Source: Coniferiporia sulphurascens (Eukaryota; Basidiomycota; Agaricomycetes; Hymenochaetales; Hymenochaetaceae). From it: DNA of 64,000 nt. Below the pieces are notes generated by a model that made no database searches, was not told the DNA's origin, and worked only from the letters and a program-made list of their open reading frames with translations. Each line of letters opens with the position of its first letter. Position 1 is the stretch's first letter. The stretch spans positions 1,736,001 through 1,800,000 of the forward strand of contig NBBA01000002.1 in assembly GCA_002794785.1 (NCBI GenBank), in the 5' to 3' direction. The position numbers and the translations under genes are program-made. This document shows positions 33,863 through 48,443 of the stretch, piece by piece.

Positions 33863-34140
33863 TTCCTATTCTCTGCAACTAATATATTCGATAGTTGATG
33901 CATTCTTATTTTATTTCGGCATCTTTTGCACAGTTTATCCGAGAACATTTTGTACACACACTATTGCATATTTGAAATTTGAAACACCGGCTTTGATTAG
34001 TCTCCGGGACCGGTCCAGACTGATTATCACGTTGTTTGTTGTCAGACCTATTTAAGCGGTTATGATCGCTCGTTCGTCTGTTCCACCCAAACCCGCTCAC
34101 CACTTTTCTGTGTCTTGTTTTCCGAGACAAACGGTCCAAT

Positions 34141-35533
34141 ATGGCTACAATCACAACGCCTATCACCAAACTCTTCAGGATACAACATCCTATTCTACTG
34201 GCAGGCGAGTGCTCTCCAGAACATGGTGGGAAACACATTAGTGACTCCTTCAATTGGAACAGGAATGAACGTCGCTGCCGGTCCTGAGTTGGCCGCCGCA
34301 GTAACCAATGCCGGTGGTCTTGGCGTTATTGGAGGTGTAGGTAGGAGCGTGTTAGCTTTCTGACATCTATATGAGGCTGAGCGTCTGCTGGAGGGTATAC
34401 ACCAAAGGTTTTACGGCAGCAGGTAAGCATCTCCTCAGCCAATTCCGTAACTTACCAATAGTATTTACTAATCGCAACGATGGGAATCAGATACAAGAAA
34501 TCAAGAAGCTTCTCAAGGATAAGAATGCACCTTTTGGTGTCGACCTCCTCATTCCGCAGATTGGAGGAAGTGCTCGAAAGACCAACGTAGGTCTCCGTAC
34601 ATCTGGAACTTGTCACTTACCCATATCGCATCTTCAGTACGACTATACCAAAGGACAACTTCCAGAACTAATTGAAGTCATTATTGAAGAGAAGGCTGCC
34701 CTTTTTATTTGTGCCATCGGCATTCCTCCAGCATTTGCAGTTGAGAAGCTACACAAGGCTGGCATACCCATAATGAACGTGCGCAGCACCGGTTTTTCAT
34801 GACTTCCCTTTATTGACAGGTCATTATCTGCAGATGGTTGGGCACCCTAAGCATGTTGGCCGGGCGCTCGCTGCTGGTGTTGATCTCATTTGCGCGCAGG
34901 GAGGGGAGGGAGGCGGTCACACCGGCGACATTCCGGCCTCTATCCTTATACCCGCCTGTGTTGATGCTGTTAAAGGCCACAAGTCACCCTTGACTGGTGA
35001 TCCTATCTATGTAATAGGTGCCGGAGCGGTATATGACGGGCGAGGTCTTGCTGCCAATCTTATGTGGGGTGCGGAGGCAGTCTGGGTGGGAACCCGCTTC
35101 GTCGCTAGCGTTGAGGCAGGAGCGCCGAAAGCTCACAAAGAAGCAATTATTTCCGCCGGTCATGAAGACACGGTCAGAACTGTTATTTACACAGGTCGCC
35201 CCCTTCGGGTTCGTCGCACCCCCTACGTCGAGGATTGGTAAGTCTGCTAAAGATGTTGACAAACAACTTTCCTGATACGATAGAATTATCAGGGAGGTCA
35301 ACCGACAAGCGGAGATTAAGGAGCTTACTTCGAAGGGCATAATTCCTCATGACCACGAGCTGGAAAAACATCCAGAGAAGTCCCTGCAAGCACGTACCTG
35401 GCTCGTCGGACACGTTGCTGCGCAAATACATGATATATTGCCGGCAAAAGCAATTATTGAGGGCATGGTTTCCGAAGGCGTTGAACAGATACAGAGGGGT
35501 ACGTCTTACACTTCAGCCAAGGCTAAGTTGTAA
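34141..35533 (+). CDS. Nitronate monooxygenase (2-nitropropane dioxygenase family)
   Basis: An FMN-dependent TIM-barrel flavoprotein that oxidises alkyl nitronates, probably protecting against propionate-3-nitronate. ATG 34141; the N-terminus TPITKLFRIQHPILLAGMN is typical. Then AAAVTNAGGLGVIGGVG, DKNAPFGVDLLIPQIGG, IVGHPKH-like MVGHPKHVG, ICAQGGEGGGHTGD (with the conserved His), GAGAVYDGRGLAA and WVGTRFVAS. After EDW the last exon starts EVNRQAEIKELTSKGIIPH and ends at TAA 35531-35533. Seven exons in all. The first intron (34205-34262) has a GC donor (GCAG/GCGAGT). Close in length and motifs to class I fungal enzymes. It ends 162 bp from the convergent STK32-like kinase. Confidence 0.93.
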
Positions 35534-35695
35534 CTTTGCGTTTGATATGATGCTCCTTGGTCCGCAATTCATCTGTTTATTCTTCACATCCATATCGTGC
35601 GATAGAATACCTGTATACTACACAAACCCTACGAAGAAAAAGGAAAGCTCATAATTATAGGCAAATATAACGTAAAAGTGAAAACCAAAATAATG

Positions 35696-37624
<1,929 letters not shown>

Positions 37625-37884
37625 TTCACAAATGGCGCAACAGTCCAGTCTTTGAAAGTCGCAGAGCGAGCGAAGACAAGGAGACAGGGGTATACTGAGA
37701 CAAACGCCGAGAACGCAGACAAGAAGTATATGTAGATAGATGGTCAAGAGCAGTCGGCAGCGGAGGACACGGCGACCATCAGCCCTGGATCCCCTTTTTG
37801 GACGTCGTCTCGTCTGCTATACGCGAGGCCGGCTAGCAATTCACAACAACACTCAAAAAAGCAGTATATTATACACATGTAATC

Positions 37885-39261
37885 TCATCGCCGAGATGTA
37901 ACGTATGCATATAGAGCCGAGCCTAAGAAAACCATCGTAGCGCCAACGATCAACTCTGTATTACATTCACCCTTGAATAGCCAGACGCTGAGGCAGAGGC
38001 TGATGGCTTTTCGTGTGGTCAACACGATATTCGTCGAAACAGAGCTCACCCTCTTCCAAGAAAATTAGCAGACAAATCAAGAGGAACATTTAGCACTGAC
38101 CGATGCAAGCTGATTAACGCCGGAAACACACAACAGCTGTGTGACTAGATTAAGTGCAAACACCAAGTACGTCTTCGGAACACCTCGAAGAGACCCTGAG
38201 GATTCCCTGACTACGCGGAGTCCGTCGCAAATATCACCGATCAAAAAGACGAATATGGGAAGCGATAAAAGATGCTGTGTAGAGTGTCAGCCCCAATCCT
38301 ATCATAAAACTGCGTTACGTACCGTATAAAAGACACCTTCCTTCCAGCAAGGCCCATATTTTGTATATGTCCGCTCTTGAAGAACGCCAAGGATGCCGGT
38401 CAGAAGAAGCGATAAGCACAGCATAGATACTCCGGTAATGTATTTTTGGTAGTCATCCGGGCCGTTTGAATCGGTAGAAGATGGCTTAGACATAGTCGCC
38501 AAAACTACACCCAAAGTCACTATAAGTACAGACATCTTTGCCAACTTAGCCATGAGTCGTCCATAAAGCAGATGGCAGCACACACTATTTGCGCACCAGA
38601 ATACCGCTTTCTCAAGAAGACGCTGCCAAGAAGCATGGAAACAGGAAGGCCTAGGCGATCATCAGACAAGCTGCAAATGAAAAACATGATTCCTACCTGA
38701 AGATCGAAAGACAATCTGCAGCGCGAGGGGCACATTATATGCAAATGCGCGGTTATTAAGTAGAGCACCGCTTGTGAGAGCAAGGACTTGTAAAGCCCAT
38801 TCACGTAATGGAACCTGGCGAGGCGAAAGACGAGGCAACAGCGAGGCCGGATTCCAAACAATGAACTGAGGTAATGCCTGACAAGTAACGAAAAGCATCT
38901 GTCCGAAAGTTATTACGGATCCTAATGCTTTCAGAATGGGTAGTGAAGAAAGACACTGCGAATGAGAAAGACCGACCGAGAGATGAACTCGTCCTTAACA
39001 ACGCCTCGAAGGACCAAACGTTTCTAATGATTGTGCGGAGAGATAAACAAATATGCGGGGGGAAATGATGTAGGGATAAGCGTACATGCAACAACCTCCA
39101 AATACGAGGGATAGAGCCAGAACGGAGTCGGACAACGTCAAGGATAGTCCGCGCCCGACTGGTTGAGACGAGTCCGATCCAGCTGCTTTGCCGGACCCAT
39201 CGAACCCTGCCTTCCTCCCCGAGCGTCGTCTAAGCCTCGACCGATGCGGTGCGGCCTGCAT
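37885..39261 (-). CDS. YEA4: UDP-N-acetylglucosamine-type nucleotide-sugar transporter (SLC35B4/YEA4)
   Basis: A multi-pass Golgi/ER transporter of the UAA family. ATG 39261 gives a basic cytosolic N-terminus, then the first membrane span LALSLVFGGCC continuing INVWSFEALL after an intron. Later spans: SVITFGQMLFVTCQALPQF, LTSGALLNNRAFAYNVPL, QIVFRSSGLPVSMLLGSVF, LRKRYSGAQI, SVLIVTLGVVLATMSK, YITGVSMLCLSLLLTGILG, and LQERTYTKYGPCWKE. The C-terminus is VSSVSTNIVLTTRKAISL, ELIVGATMVFLGSALYAYV, ending at TGA 37885-37887. RKRY and the GPCWKE segment are typical of YEA4-like proteins. UDP-GlcNAc (or UDP-xylose) is the inferred substrate. The start lies 111 bp from the CRD1 start, on the opposite strand. 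Confidence 0.87.
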
Positions 39262-39372
39262 ACAGAAGGTGTGTCGATTCTCAGAGACTCGGGAGTCGGG
39301 GGAACGGGAAGATGGTGGTTAAAGGACGGCTAGGTAACCGCCGCGCTTCAATCTCGATTCTCATCCTCAGCC

Positions 39373-40513
39373 ATGCTCAGACTCGGGTGGCGACCGTCGC
39401 ATCACATTCTCCGTCCATGTCTAAGCCCAAAATCCCGGTATCCAGCGTGCTCGCGACTCTTCGTCGGTCTACGAACACCAGGATCCGTCGGACTGAAGCC
39501 CCTCAAATGTCTGGGGCCTACCCTTGCTCGTTGTTATTCCACTCCTCCGCCGGGAGGAAATCAGGGAGGAAAGGAAGTTGACAAGGCAGACCTGAGCCGA
39601 GAAAATATCTACACAATTCCCAACGCTCTCACTCTATCACGCATTTTGGCCTGCCCATTCCTGGGTTGGTCCATACTGGACGGAGAATTCTCCATTGCAG
39701 CTGGAATTTTACTCTACGCCGGCATCTCGGATTGGGTAAATACCTCAATAATAGTTATATCAGCACGAATACTGCCCGACTCCTGCTGACCGAATGCTCC
39801 GTCAAAGTTCGATGGCTTCCTGGCCAGGAAATTTCATATGCGATCCATTCTCGGTACTATCTTGGATCCTGCAGCAGACAAGGCATTGATGACTACGTTG
39901 ACGGTGACTCTGGCGGTGAAAGATTTACTTCCAGGTGAGGTTGTGCTCTGTCATATCTATAATGCCCGAGCGACTCTTATGCCATCAGCAGTTCCCCTGG
40001 CTTGTATCATTCTCGGTCGCGACGTACTGCTGAGCCTTGCTGCATTCTATATCCGTTACAAGACCCTACCTTCCCCTGTAAGTTCTCTGTTTATCACTTT
40101 TTCCAGCTGTCACATACGGGAATTTTAACTCTGCCAAGAAAACTCTTGAACGTTACTGGGACTTCTCCATACCGTCAGCCGAAGTTCATCCAACAGAAAT
40201 AAGCAAGGCAAGCTAACACGTATGGTAAATAGTACACTGGGCTGATAATGTCGGATTTCTCCAGATAAACACTGCTCTTCAGCTCTTACTCATGGGTGTG
40301 ACCACCATATCTCCGCTTATAACATTCGACATAAGCTCAGTATTACAAGGTCTCCAGTACGTACCAAACACTCGCTCGATTAGTGACGGGGATCAACCTC
40401 ACCCTTCTAGGTGGATCGTTGCTGGCACGACCGTTTGGAGCGGCCTTTCATATGTTTTTTCTTCAACTGCGGTGCGGGTAGTTGCGTCAGCAGCGACAAA
40501 AAGGGGCCAATAG
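39373..40513 (+). CDS. CRD1: Cardiolipin synthase (CDP-alcohol phosphatidyltransferase)
   Basis: A mitochondrial inner-membrane enzyme that joins CDP-diacylglycerol and phosphatidylglycerol. ATG 39373 opens an Arg-rich, acid-poor presequence (MLRLGWRPSHHILRPCLSPK). The mature part starts NIYTIPNALTLSRILACPFLG. The CDP-OH phosphotransferase motif is spliced from SDW and FDGFLARKF, with GTILDPAADKA completing D-G-x2-A-R...G-x3-D-x3-D. Then IILGRDVLLSLAAFYIRY, KTLERYWDFSIPSAEVHPTE, INTALQLLLMG, and WIVAGTTVWSGLSYV to TAG 40511-40513. Six exons. The intron at 40208-40264 has a GC donor (AAG/GCAAGC). Confidence 0.93.
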
Positions 40514-40747
40514 ACCGTTGCGATTGATGGTTCATACATTCTTATATGTCATAAATAATCTATTATCTTAGTGAAGCTGTCAGTCTTTGCAAATGAATAT
40601 GCAACACATACTTGTGGAAGAGACTAGGTCTATTTTCGCATACACGTACAGCAAAACCGAGTGTACAAACATACAGACATGTAAGAAACACTAGAAATAC
40701 AAGCATAGGGAAGAGTCAAAAATAAAGTTAAAATGAAGATATCATCT

Positions 40748-43700
40748 CTATGACTTTGTCAAGCGACCTCTTCTGACGTTTTCCAAGGCCTCCGCGACAG
40801 CCTCCTTGGCAGATCTCTGCTCGCGCCACTCCTCACTGGCCCGCCTAAAAAGATAATAAGTACTAAGATTGTTTCGAAATCAATGTGGCACAAACCGTGT
40901 TCGTAGAATAAAGACGACGGCCAGAGCCACTGCCTTCCACCGTCTCAGCCTTAGAGGCGAAACCAGAGAAGTTGGATATCCTATTTGTGAGATGGTGGAT
41001 AGAATTCGCTTCTCGCTGTAAAGAGCATTCTCAACATAGTCCCAAACAGAACGAGCACAACCATACCTCTTTTCGAACCGAGACAAAAGAACGAGTAAGT
41101 AGTGCTTTTGGTATCCCAGGTCATCGCGAAGCGACGATTCTCTAGTAAACTTGGCCTTCAAATAACGGATTTGCACGAAAAGACCTTTACACTCTTTTTT
41201 GTGCTTGAGTTTAAGTGCCTCCATCGCGCCATTCCTACCAGGAACCTCAGAAAATTGACGGAGCGGGACAAATACTGAACTCACGCGTCTGTCACGAGCT
41301 TGTACTTTTTGTGACGGTGTGCCAGCTGTTCTTTGAGAAGCCGCAGCTGTGTCCGATTTTGTTTGTTTGTGCGTTCGTGCTGCTCCACTTCATGGCGATA
41401 ATGTGTGATCGCTTTGTCCCTCTCGTCACGGAGTCGTCGCAGGTCACGTCCAAAAGAAGCGGCTTGTTGTTGAACACGTTTGATGTCTGCTTCCAAAGTC
41501 CAGGCTTCAGCACGAGTTTCCGGTTTCTCGGTGTGAATGCGGTGTTCCTCTGAATGAGTTTTATTCGTTAAGGCGCGTAGATCTTCAATCTCCTTAGCCT
41601 GTAAATCAAGCTGGCGACGTCGTCCATCGTACGAGTTTTGCAAGTTGACGTGTCTGGCGGATAATTCGCTAGCTAGCTACGAACCGGGAATAAGAAAAAC
41701 GCCCTTGCCCTTATTAGGGCGTTGAATACGAACCTTCGAAGCCTCCGCAAGTCGCTGCTGCAGATTGCAATGCTCATCATTCAGCCTCGAACGTTCTAAG
41801 CGAAGCTGCTCAATGATGTCGCGATTTCCAAGTAGCACTTCTTCGAGTGCAGTACTCCTTCTTTCAACTGAGGTAATGTGATGTCAAATCATTAGCTCAA
41901 CTGGCACCTACGAAATCAGCTAACTGCATACCCTTAAGCTCAGTTTCAAGCCTAATGTTCGTATCTTTGAGCTGAAGCATCCGGTCTTTTGTATCTTCCA
42001 TTTTCTTCGAAACAGTGTTTAAAATCGATCCACCAGGCCACTTTCGACCTTGCTTACCAGTTCGATCTCCTTTAGCTTTTCCAGAATCGTGTCTTTCCCT
42101 TTAATGGCTTGAGCATTTTCGGCGCTGAGCACACGAAGACGGTCGCGTTCTGACAGAAGGTGCACTTCTAGATCGTCAATTGTACCTTTTGCTTTAATCA
42201 ACTCCTAATAAAGATTAATCAACAGTGCTCAAAAGCAACTACAACAAAATCACCTCTTGTAGTTGCTGCTTAGTTTTCTCCGCAATGTGTCCTTTTTCTT
42301 CAGCAGCCCTGAGCTCTTCTTTGACATATTTGATTTCAGTGCTCAGACGGTTCGCTGCTTCACGTAAGGCAGCCTTTTCGCCCAAAGAAGATGCTATCTC
42401 CTCGTCGCGCCTCTTCCGAAGACTCTCAAGTTCCTCCGTGACCACAGCTAGCCTGCGTTGCATGGACAGGTTGGAACTGAGAATTGGATTTGCCCCCTTG
42501 ATCAGATCTTCTACAAAGCAGGAGAAGGGTAGTACATACTTTTTCAAAACGGACTTGCTGATATTATTTTCTTCGCGTCCATGATGATCTGCTTCATCAA
42601 GGAGCCGTTGAGACTCTCGGTCCTCAAGCTGAGCCAACTGTGCTTCGAGACTTGAAATTCGGTACCGTGCGTTCTCAAGCGCCCTTGTCAGACCGACAAT
42701 ACCTAAACCAGCTTCCTCCAACTTGTCAAGTTTGTCATCGACGCTTTCGTTAGCAAAGTCAAGCTCTTCTTGCAAGCGACCAATCTCCGCCAGGAGGTGA
42801 GCAGTCGATACATCACCCGTCACGTTCATCAACCAAGATGTCTGTCCATTCGGTCAGCGAGGTCTGGGATACAAACACTTACTCACGTCGCGCAGTGGCT
42901 CACCCGGAGTCCTCGGAGTTTTCATTGACATGTTAATGAAGTGCTTGTGCATCGGAGAAATTCCGCTTAGGCTCGCATTTTGACGGGGCGTGATATTAGC
43001 GGAGAGGTCACGAGTCGGACGCAATCGGGCTAGCAAGTCTTCATTCTCTTTCTCGAGAATGTCGATTCGCCTGTCCTTAGCCCTTTCTATGACCTTGATC
43101 GCAGGTCCTTGACTGAGAAGAGTGGTTAAACGTCCAATTTCCTTATTAGCTTCAAACAGCTCCGCTTCCAGGACATTAGCATCGACCTTGTAAAACGTAG
43201 AATTGACTTCAGATTGGCTTGCCGAGTTAAAGTGTTCGCGGTTCGAGGAAGTCAGCTTCTCGCGCAACTCAATAAGTACCTTGTCATTTGAAGATATTTT
43301 CCGATCGCTTTCTTCTAGAGCATCCTCCAATTGCTGCACTGTATGTTTTGCTCTATCCAATTCATCCGCGGATATTGCTACTTGCTCGTTCGCTCCTTCA
43401 AGGGCTTCTTCTGACTCTATTAACCGCTCCGTAGTGTCCGATAACTGTTCCTGAAGGTTTTTTACTCTACCCTCTGTAATTTTCGAATCTGTCCTCAGTT
43501 GAGCATTGAGGGACTGGGCCGTCTGAAGCTCCTCCCTCAGCGACCGCTGCTGTGATCTTTGCTCTTCGTGCTCTTCCCGCAAGGCTTCAGCCGACTCTCG
43601 TGAAAGCCGAAGATTAGATTCCAGGTCTCGGACCATAGACTTCAACGAAGAGGTCTCTTTTTCCAAGTCAGCGGTGCGTATCCGAGATGATGTTAAAGCC

Positions 43701-45824
43701 TCTTCACTCTGTTGTAAACGGAGGACTGAGGCATGTAAATCCCTTTTTAGCGCGTCCTTTTCATCGTTGGCCCTGCGAAGCTCGGAGCCCAGGTCCTTTT
43801 CACTAGCCATGATTCGCTCGGCTTGCTCAGCGCGCTGTCTCAGGAGCTGACATTCGGCTTTGGCATCTTTTAAATCAAGTTCTGCGTCCTTGATGCGAAC
43901 TTCGGCGTCCATGAACGACTTGGCCTTCGACTCCGCGCATTCAACTCGCTTCTCCAAATCATGGACAATAACTCCGACGCCCTCTTCAACTTCAACCATT
44001 CTCTCCTTCCACCTTTCTTTATCTCGCATCCTCCCTTTTTGTTCATCTGCGAGGTCCTTCTCCTTTACTTCAAGAGATACTCGGAGTTCGTACAGTTCTT
44101 TTTCCATCTCTTCCTTTTCAAGGACCCATTGTTCTGCGCCTTCGTCCTCCACGACGCCACTTAGTTCTCGTCGTTGTAGTCCTTCACTGAGGGCCTCGAT
44201 TTCCATTTGCTGGGTCCTAACCTTATCTACGAGCAATTCGTTCTCTTCCTGTAAACGACGGTTAAGACCATGAAGGTATGTGTTGAGCTTCCCTGCATTA
44301 AAGCGTCCGACCCCTTGCGGGCCAGTTACAGGGTCAAAGGAAGCATTTGCACGATGGTGAACAGTCAGGTCGTGCGATGATGCGGTTGATACGAAAGAAG
44401 CATTAGTGCCTGAAGGTATTGCCTCTGCCTCACACCCCGGGAGGGAACTACTTGTCGATGTGATTGGTTGGAACGTGTGAACTTGCGAAAGACGATGGGA
44501 CAACCTTGGTTTTGGACCCACTCTACGAGAGTAAGAAGGTCCCGGAGTAAATCCAGCATCTATTTCAGTTGCGGGTTGCTGGGGAGCCATGGCTCGGGGA
44601 TGGGGCGTAGAAAAAATCAGCCGGGGACGTGCCGTTGAGTTCACAACCCTCAATAAAAATGATTTTCTGCGGGGAAGAGGAGTAGCGAGATCATCAATAT
44701 TTACGCGCTCCTCAGGCTGGGTCTCGAACGTGCGGTGTTGAGAGCTCGGTATAGGCGTAGACAATGAGGTAGAAGAAATCTGTGGGGCAGGGTGAACGCC
44801 CCTTATCCCTGACATAGAAGGAGTAGCATCGTCCGAAGAAAATGTGGGTTCGAGTGTTCCCGCTCTTTCACTGCTACCATGGTCCTCCTCATCTATCGAG
44901 ACGGCCCCGTCAACTGAAGAGACAGCTTCGTGTTGATGCTCGTGAGAGTCCCCCTCGGCAGTCCCCTGAACTTCCTCATCGATAGGCTCGTCCGTTCTCT
45001 CTCCCACGGAAAAATTATGAGCGCTCTTGGCCACGCTCGGGGTAGAAGAGGACAGTGACGAGATTGAGTGCGACAGGGCAGGGAGACGTATGTCATAAGG
45101 TTTATGAATGACGACATCTTTGAAATTGCGTCCTTTGAACGAAAGAGACTTCAATCGTATATGAGCGAGTTATTTGCACGATGCTGTATCTGACTTATAA
45201 CGAAGAGCGTACCTTGCTTAGAGACCCTCCTCCACCGTCTGAACCAAGACTCTGAAGTTTTGGGGATGAAACGTGACTTTCGTCGATATCGAAACTGGCG
45301 CTTGGGTAATGTAAAGGAGAGGGTGTCCTACTAACAGATGCGAGTGCTTCCGTCAGTGATGTACCATCATCGTCATCATCGTCAGAATCTGGAACTGGGC
45401 GCTGCCCGGGAGAGGTGTTGGTGCTGCCTGCTTCTCTGGCTGTCTGTACACGGCTTTGACCTTCTTCGCCAGTCCCGTATTCCGGGGGGCTTGGAGCACG
45501 GTAATAGTTCGGAGTTCTGCCCGTAATATGTGCAGAGACGTCAGACAATGGCATAGATATACCAGGGGTCGACCGGAGTGATTTGAGTTGAACAGCTCCG
45601 GGGGAACTTGATGACGGCCGAGCCAGTTCACGCCTCATGGCAAGTGAATTGTTCGAAAAGAGGGCAACAGGGTGCTCCTGTTGTGGCATCGAGACGTTGG
45701 ATTCGTCGGAAGTAGACTCATCGAAACCAGGAAGGGAGGGTAATGAAGGCATTTCGCCATTGCGAGCCTCGCCTTCTTCTATTCGTCGCCAGATCCGAGA
45801 TGGGGTCTCTACAGGCAGAGACAT
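40748..45824 (-). CDS. PCP1: Pericentrin/Pcp1-like spindle pole body protein (PACT domain)
   Basis: A very large coiled-coil protein, roughly 1,450-1,500 residues, with about ten short introns. The start MSLPVETPSRIWRRIEEGEA (ATG 45824) opens a disordered Ser-rich region to about 44300. The second exon (45148 to about 42888) begins SLSFKGRNFKDVVIHKP; its coiled coil starts near NAGKLNTYLHGLNRRLQEEN. A conserved segment TPRTPGEPLRD/TSWL spans an intron near 42890. Coils continue to the end. The C-terminus holds HKKECKGLFVQIRYLKAKFT, LLVLLSRFEKS and KAVALAVVFILRTR, the PACT domain that targets pericentrin-type proteins to the centrosome or spindle pole body. The stop is TAG at 40748-40750. In yeasts Pcp1/Spc110 anchors gamma-tubulin complexes; the same role is inferred. 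Confidence 0.85.
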
Positions 45825-46180
45825 GGATAGTTGTAGGATGGGGCGGGATGAACGCTGAGTCGCAGAGCGGCGGCGGCTTCAAGTTGTCCACTGTTCGGTG
45901 TACGCGACTTGGACGCGACCGCTGGCGAACGGTCACCTGATTGTGACACCGCTGTGTGACCTCATTTCATAAGTGTAACCCGGTCTGCTGCCCGGGTTGT
46001 TGCCACCGTAGACGGCTGCAAGAGTCCTGACTTGCTCCTGCCAACTTTCTCCAGCAAAAAGTCCAGCCTCAACGATAAATTCCCTACTTTCTCGCCCTCC
46101 ACCCTCCTGCGAAGTCGCTCGCTTGTCTTCTCCGTCTTCCCTTAATTTAGTTTCTGGTCAAAACTTTTCGTACATTCACC

Positions 46181-48217
46181 ATGGCCTCGTCTGTATACTA
46201 CAAATTCAAGTCGCAGAGAGACGAGTCAAAGGTTTCCTTCGATGGTACAGGTATCTCCGTGTTTGACCTCAAGAAAGAGATCATTCTAGCAAACAACCTC
46301 AAGGCAAACGACTTCGATCTCCTTCTTCTTGACTCTGACGACCAAGGCAAGCCATATGTCTGCAATGCTTCCTACAGTCCATTTTAACTTATTTCGCATC
46401 CCCAGAATACAAAGACGATATGCATATAATCCCCCGCTCGTCGCTCGTTATAGCAAAGCGAGTCCCTGCCTCTAAGACAGGAAAGGGCAAAGGTGCAATG
46501 TATCTGACGGGAACAATGTCCGGCATGGCGCCGCTATCTGACGGTTTATCAGGCAAGGAGAAAATTCCCTCTGCTCCTTCGGTGAGGACTCGTTTTGGAG
46601 TCGGGGCCATGTCTAGACGCTTTGACGGCAAGGACGAGGTCTCCAAGCCTCGAGCTTCAGTATGTCTGACTTATATGGTTTCTCATTTTTTTGCTGAGTT
46701 ATTTGTGCAATGGAAAGACATCAACCGCTAATCCCGCAATCTCTAACGAGGATGAAGCTGCCGCGGTGGCTGCCATGTTTAAGGCACAGACGGATGTCTG
46801 GGAGGAGACCCAAGAGAAAATGTTACAGTCAGTGTTGACCCTTGTTGTCAACTTTTGTCATCCACATAATAATGAAAATTTGGTTTGCTACATTTATCAC
46901 CCGGCTCCAGAGCTGTCCCTGTATACAATAGCACTAGGGGCACGGGTCGAGGTGGGAAGCCGTTTGTCGCTCGCCAAACACACCAACAGCCTGATCGTCC
47001 CCTCCCACCGAGCTATGTATGTTACCGGTGTGGCCAGAAAGGTTTGCATCTTTTCGATAGGAGAACTATCTTTGTCTATATTCAAACTTGCCGCAGGACA
47101 TTGGATACACGATTGTCCTACTAATAACGACCGTGACTTCGACAATCGGCCGCGGATAAAACGAACAACGGGAATTCCCCGCAGCTTTCTAAAAGCTGTA
47201 GAATCACCCTCCGAAGGCAAGCTCACGCAAGGTGTTATGGTCACCCCAGACGGTGGTTATGTTGTTGCTCAGCCCGACCGGTTCGTCCCGCCATACCGTT
47301 TTCAATCGTATTTATCATCCAAATGCATGTTTAGGGCATCGTGGCAGAAACAAGTTGCTCGCTCTAAAGGCATGACGCCGTCTGATGTCCGCGAGAGGCC
47401 TCCTACCGATCCTGCTCTGGCATGTCCTATTGACAATAAACTTTTCTTGGACGCTGTGAAAACGCCCTGTTGTGGCACGTCCTATTGTGAAGAATGTGTG
47501 CACTCTCATTTGCTTGAGCACGACTTCGTCTGTCCGAAGTGCTCAAAAAAGGTTCCTTCCCTTGAAAATCTTGTCATTGATAAACCGATGCGTACACGGG
47601 TTGGTGATTACATTGACAAGGTGATCAGAGAGAGTAACGATGCTGAAGAAGCTGCCCTAAAAGCCGTCGAAGACAGCCGGCAGGTGAGCAAGGCATGGCG
47701 CGATAACATGCGTCAAGTTGAACCATTGTTCTAGGGCACAAAGGACGAGCACGCGTTTGATCAAGGCGATACCGAGGTGCAATTTAATCAGCAACCCGGC
47801 TCCAACTTTGACATTTCACAGCTCCTTAACGAAACCATCCCTCAGCTGCAAGCTCAGGTTGCGCAGCTGTCTGTTATGCTCCAGAACTCGGCACTGCCCG
47901 TTTATGTCCGCCAGACTACCATGCAGCAGTTTCAACAGTACCGGATGCAGCTTCAGCAAGCGCAAGCATTCGCTAGCCTCGCGGGCATGACAGCAGCTGC
48001 AGCTGCTCAGCACAGCGTTAACAATGTGAATCAAACATTTGCACAGAATCAATGGTCAACGCCATTTCCAAATCAGCAACCAGCCGGGCATGATTCCGCC
48101 TATCAGCGTCTTCCTGTCAGTAATAGGAGGCGTAATAACAAACGAGAGCGCCCGTCTGACTTCTTGGAGATTGGAGGTGGCGATCCCCAAATGAAGATGC
48201 CGAGGTTTGAAGAGTAA
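46181..48217 (+). CDS. MPE1: MPE1/RBBP6-type cleavage and polyadenylation factor subunit
   Basis: A nuclear mRNA 3'-end processing factor with ubiquitin-ligase features. Domains in order: N-terminal ubiquitin-like DWNN (MASSVYYKFKSQRDESKVSF... LKANDFDLLLLDSDDQ, then EYKDDMHIIPRSSLVIAKRVP), a linker, CCHC knuckle (CYRCGQKGHWIHDC) split by an intron, then a RING-type finger CPIDNKLFLDAVKTPCCGTS with CEECVHSHL and CPKC. The C-terminus is Gln-rich and ends RRRNNKRERPSDF...PRFEE before TAA (48215-48217). About seven exons; the first intron (46347-46405) has a GC donor (AAG/GCAAGC) and the frame requires it. The acceptor near 46720 (AAG/ACA) is less certain. It starts 356 bp from PCP1, head to head. 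Confidence 0.94.
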
Positions 48218-48443
48218 AGCTGGGAATAGTAACAGCGCTGTTGTTGCCATGGCCCTTCTGCAGGCTCCGTAGACGTTCGATTTATAATTAATCATTTTTG
48301 CGTTAGTATATTGTGGAACCTTGATAACACTCGGAAAGAAAAGGTTATTTAAATGGATGAGTTGTGATATATACATGCGTCGTATCATGAGCGTGGCACG
48401 CAAGTTCCATTAATGGATATTTGGTTTAAAAAGGTGACACTTT

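Noticed and set aside
43860..44273. Plus-strand Ser-rich frames at 43203-44273
   Set aside because: Antisense shadow of the PCP1 coiled coil; Glu/Leu codons read backwards give Ser/Phe.
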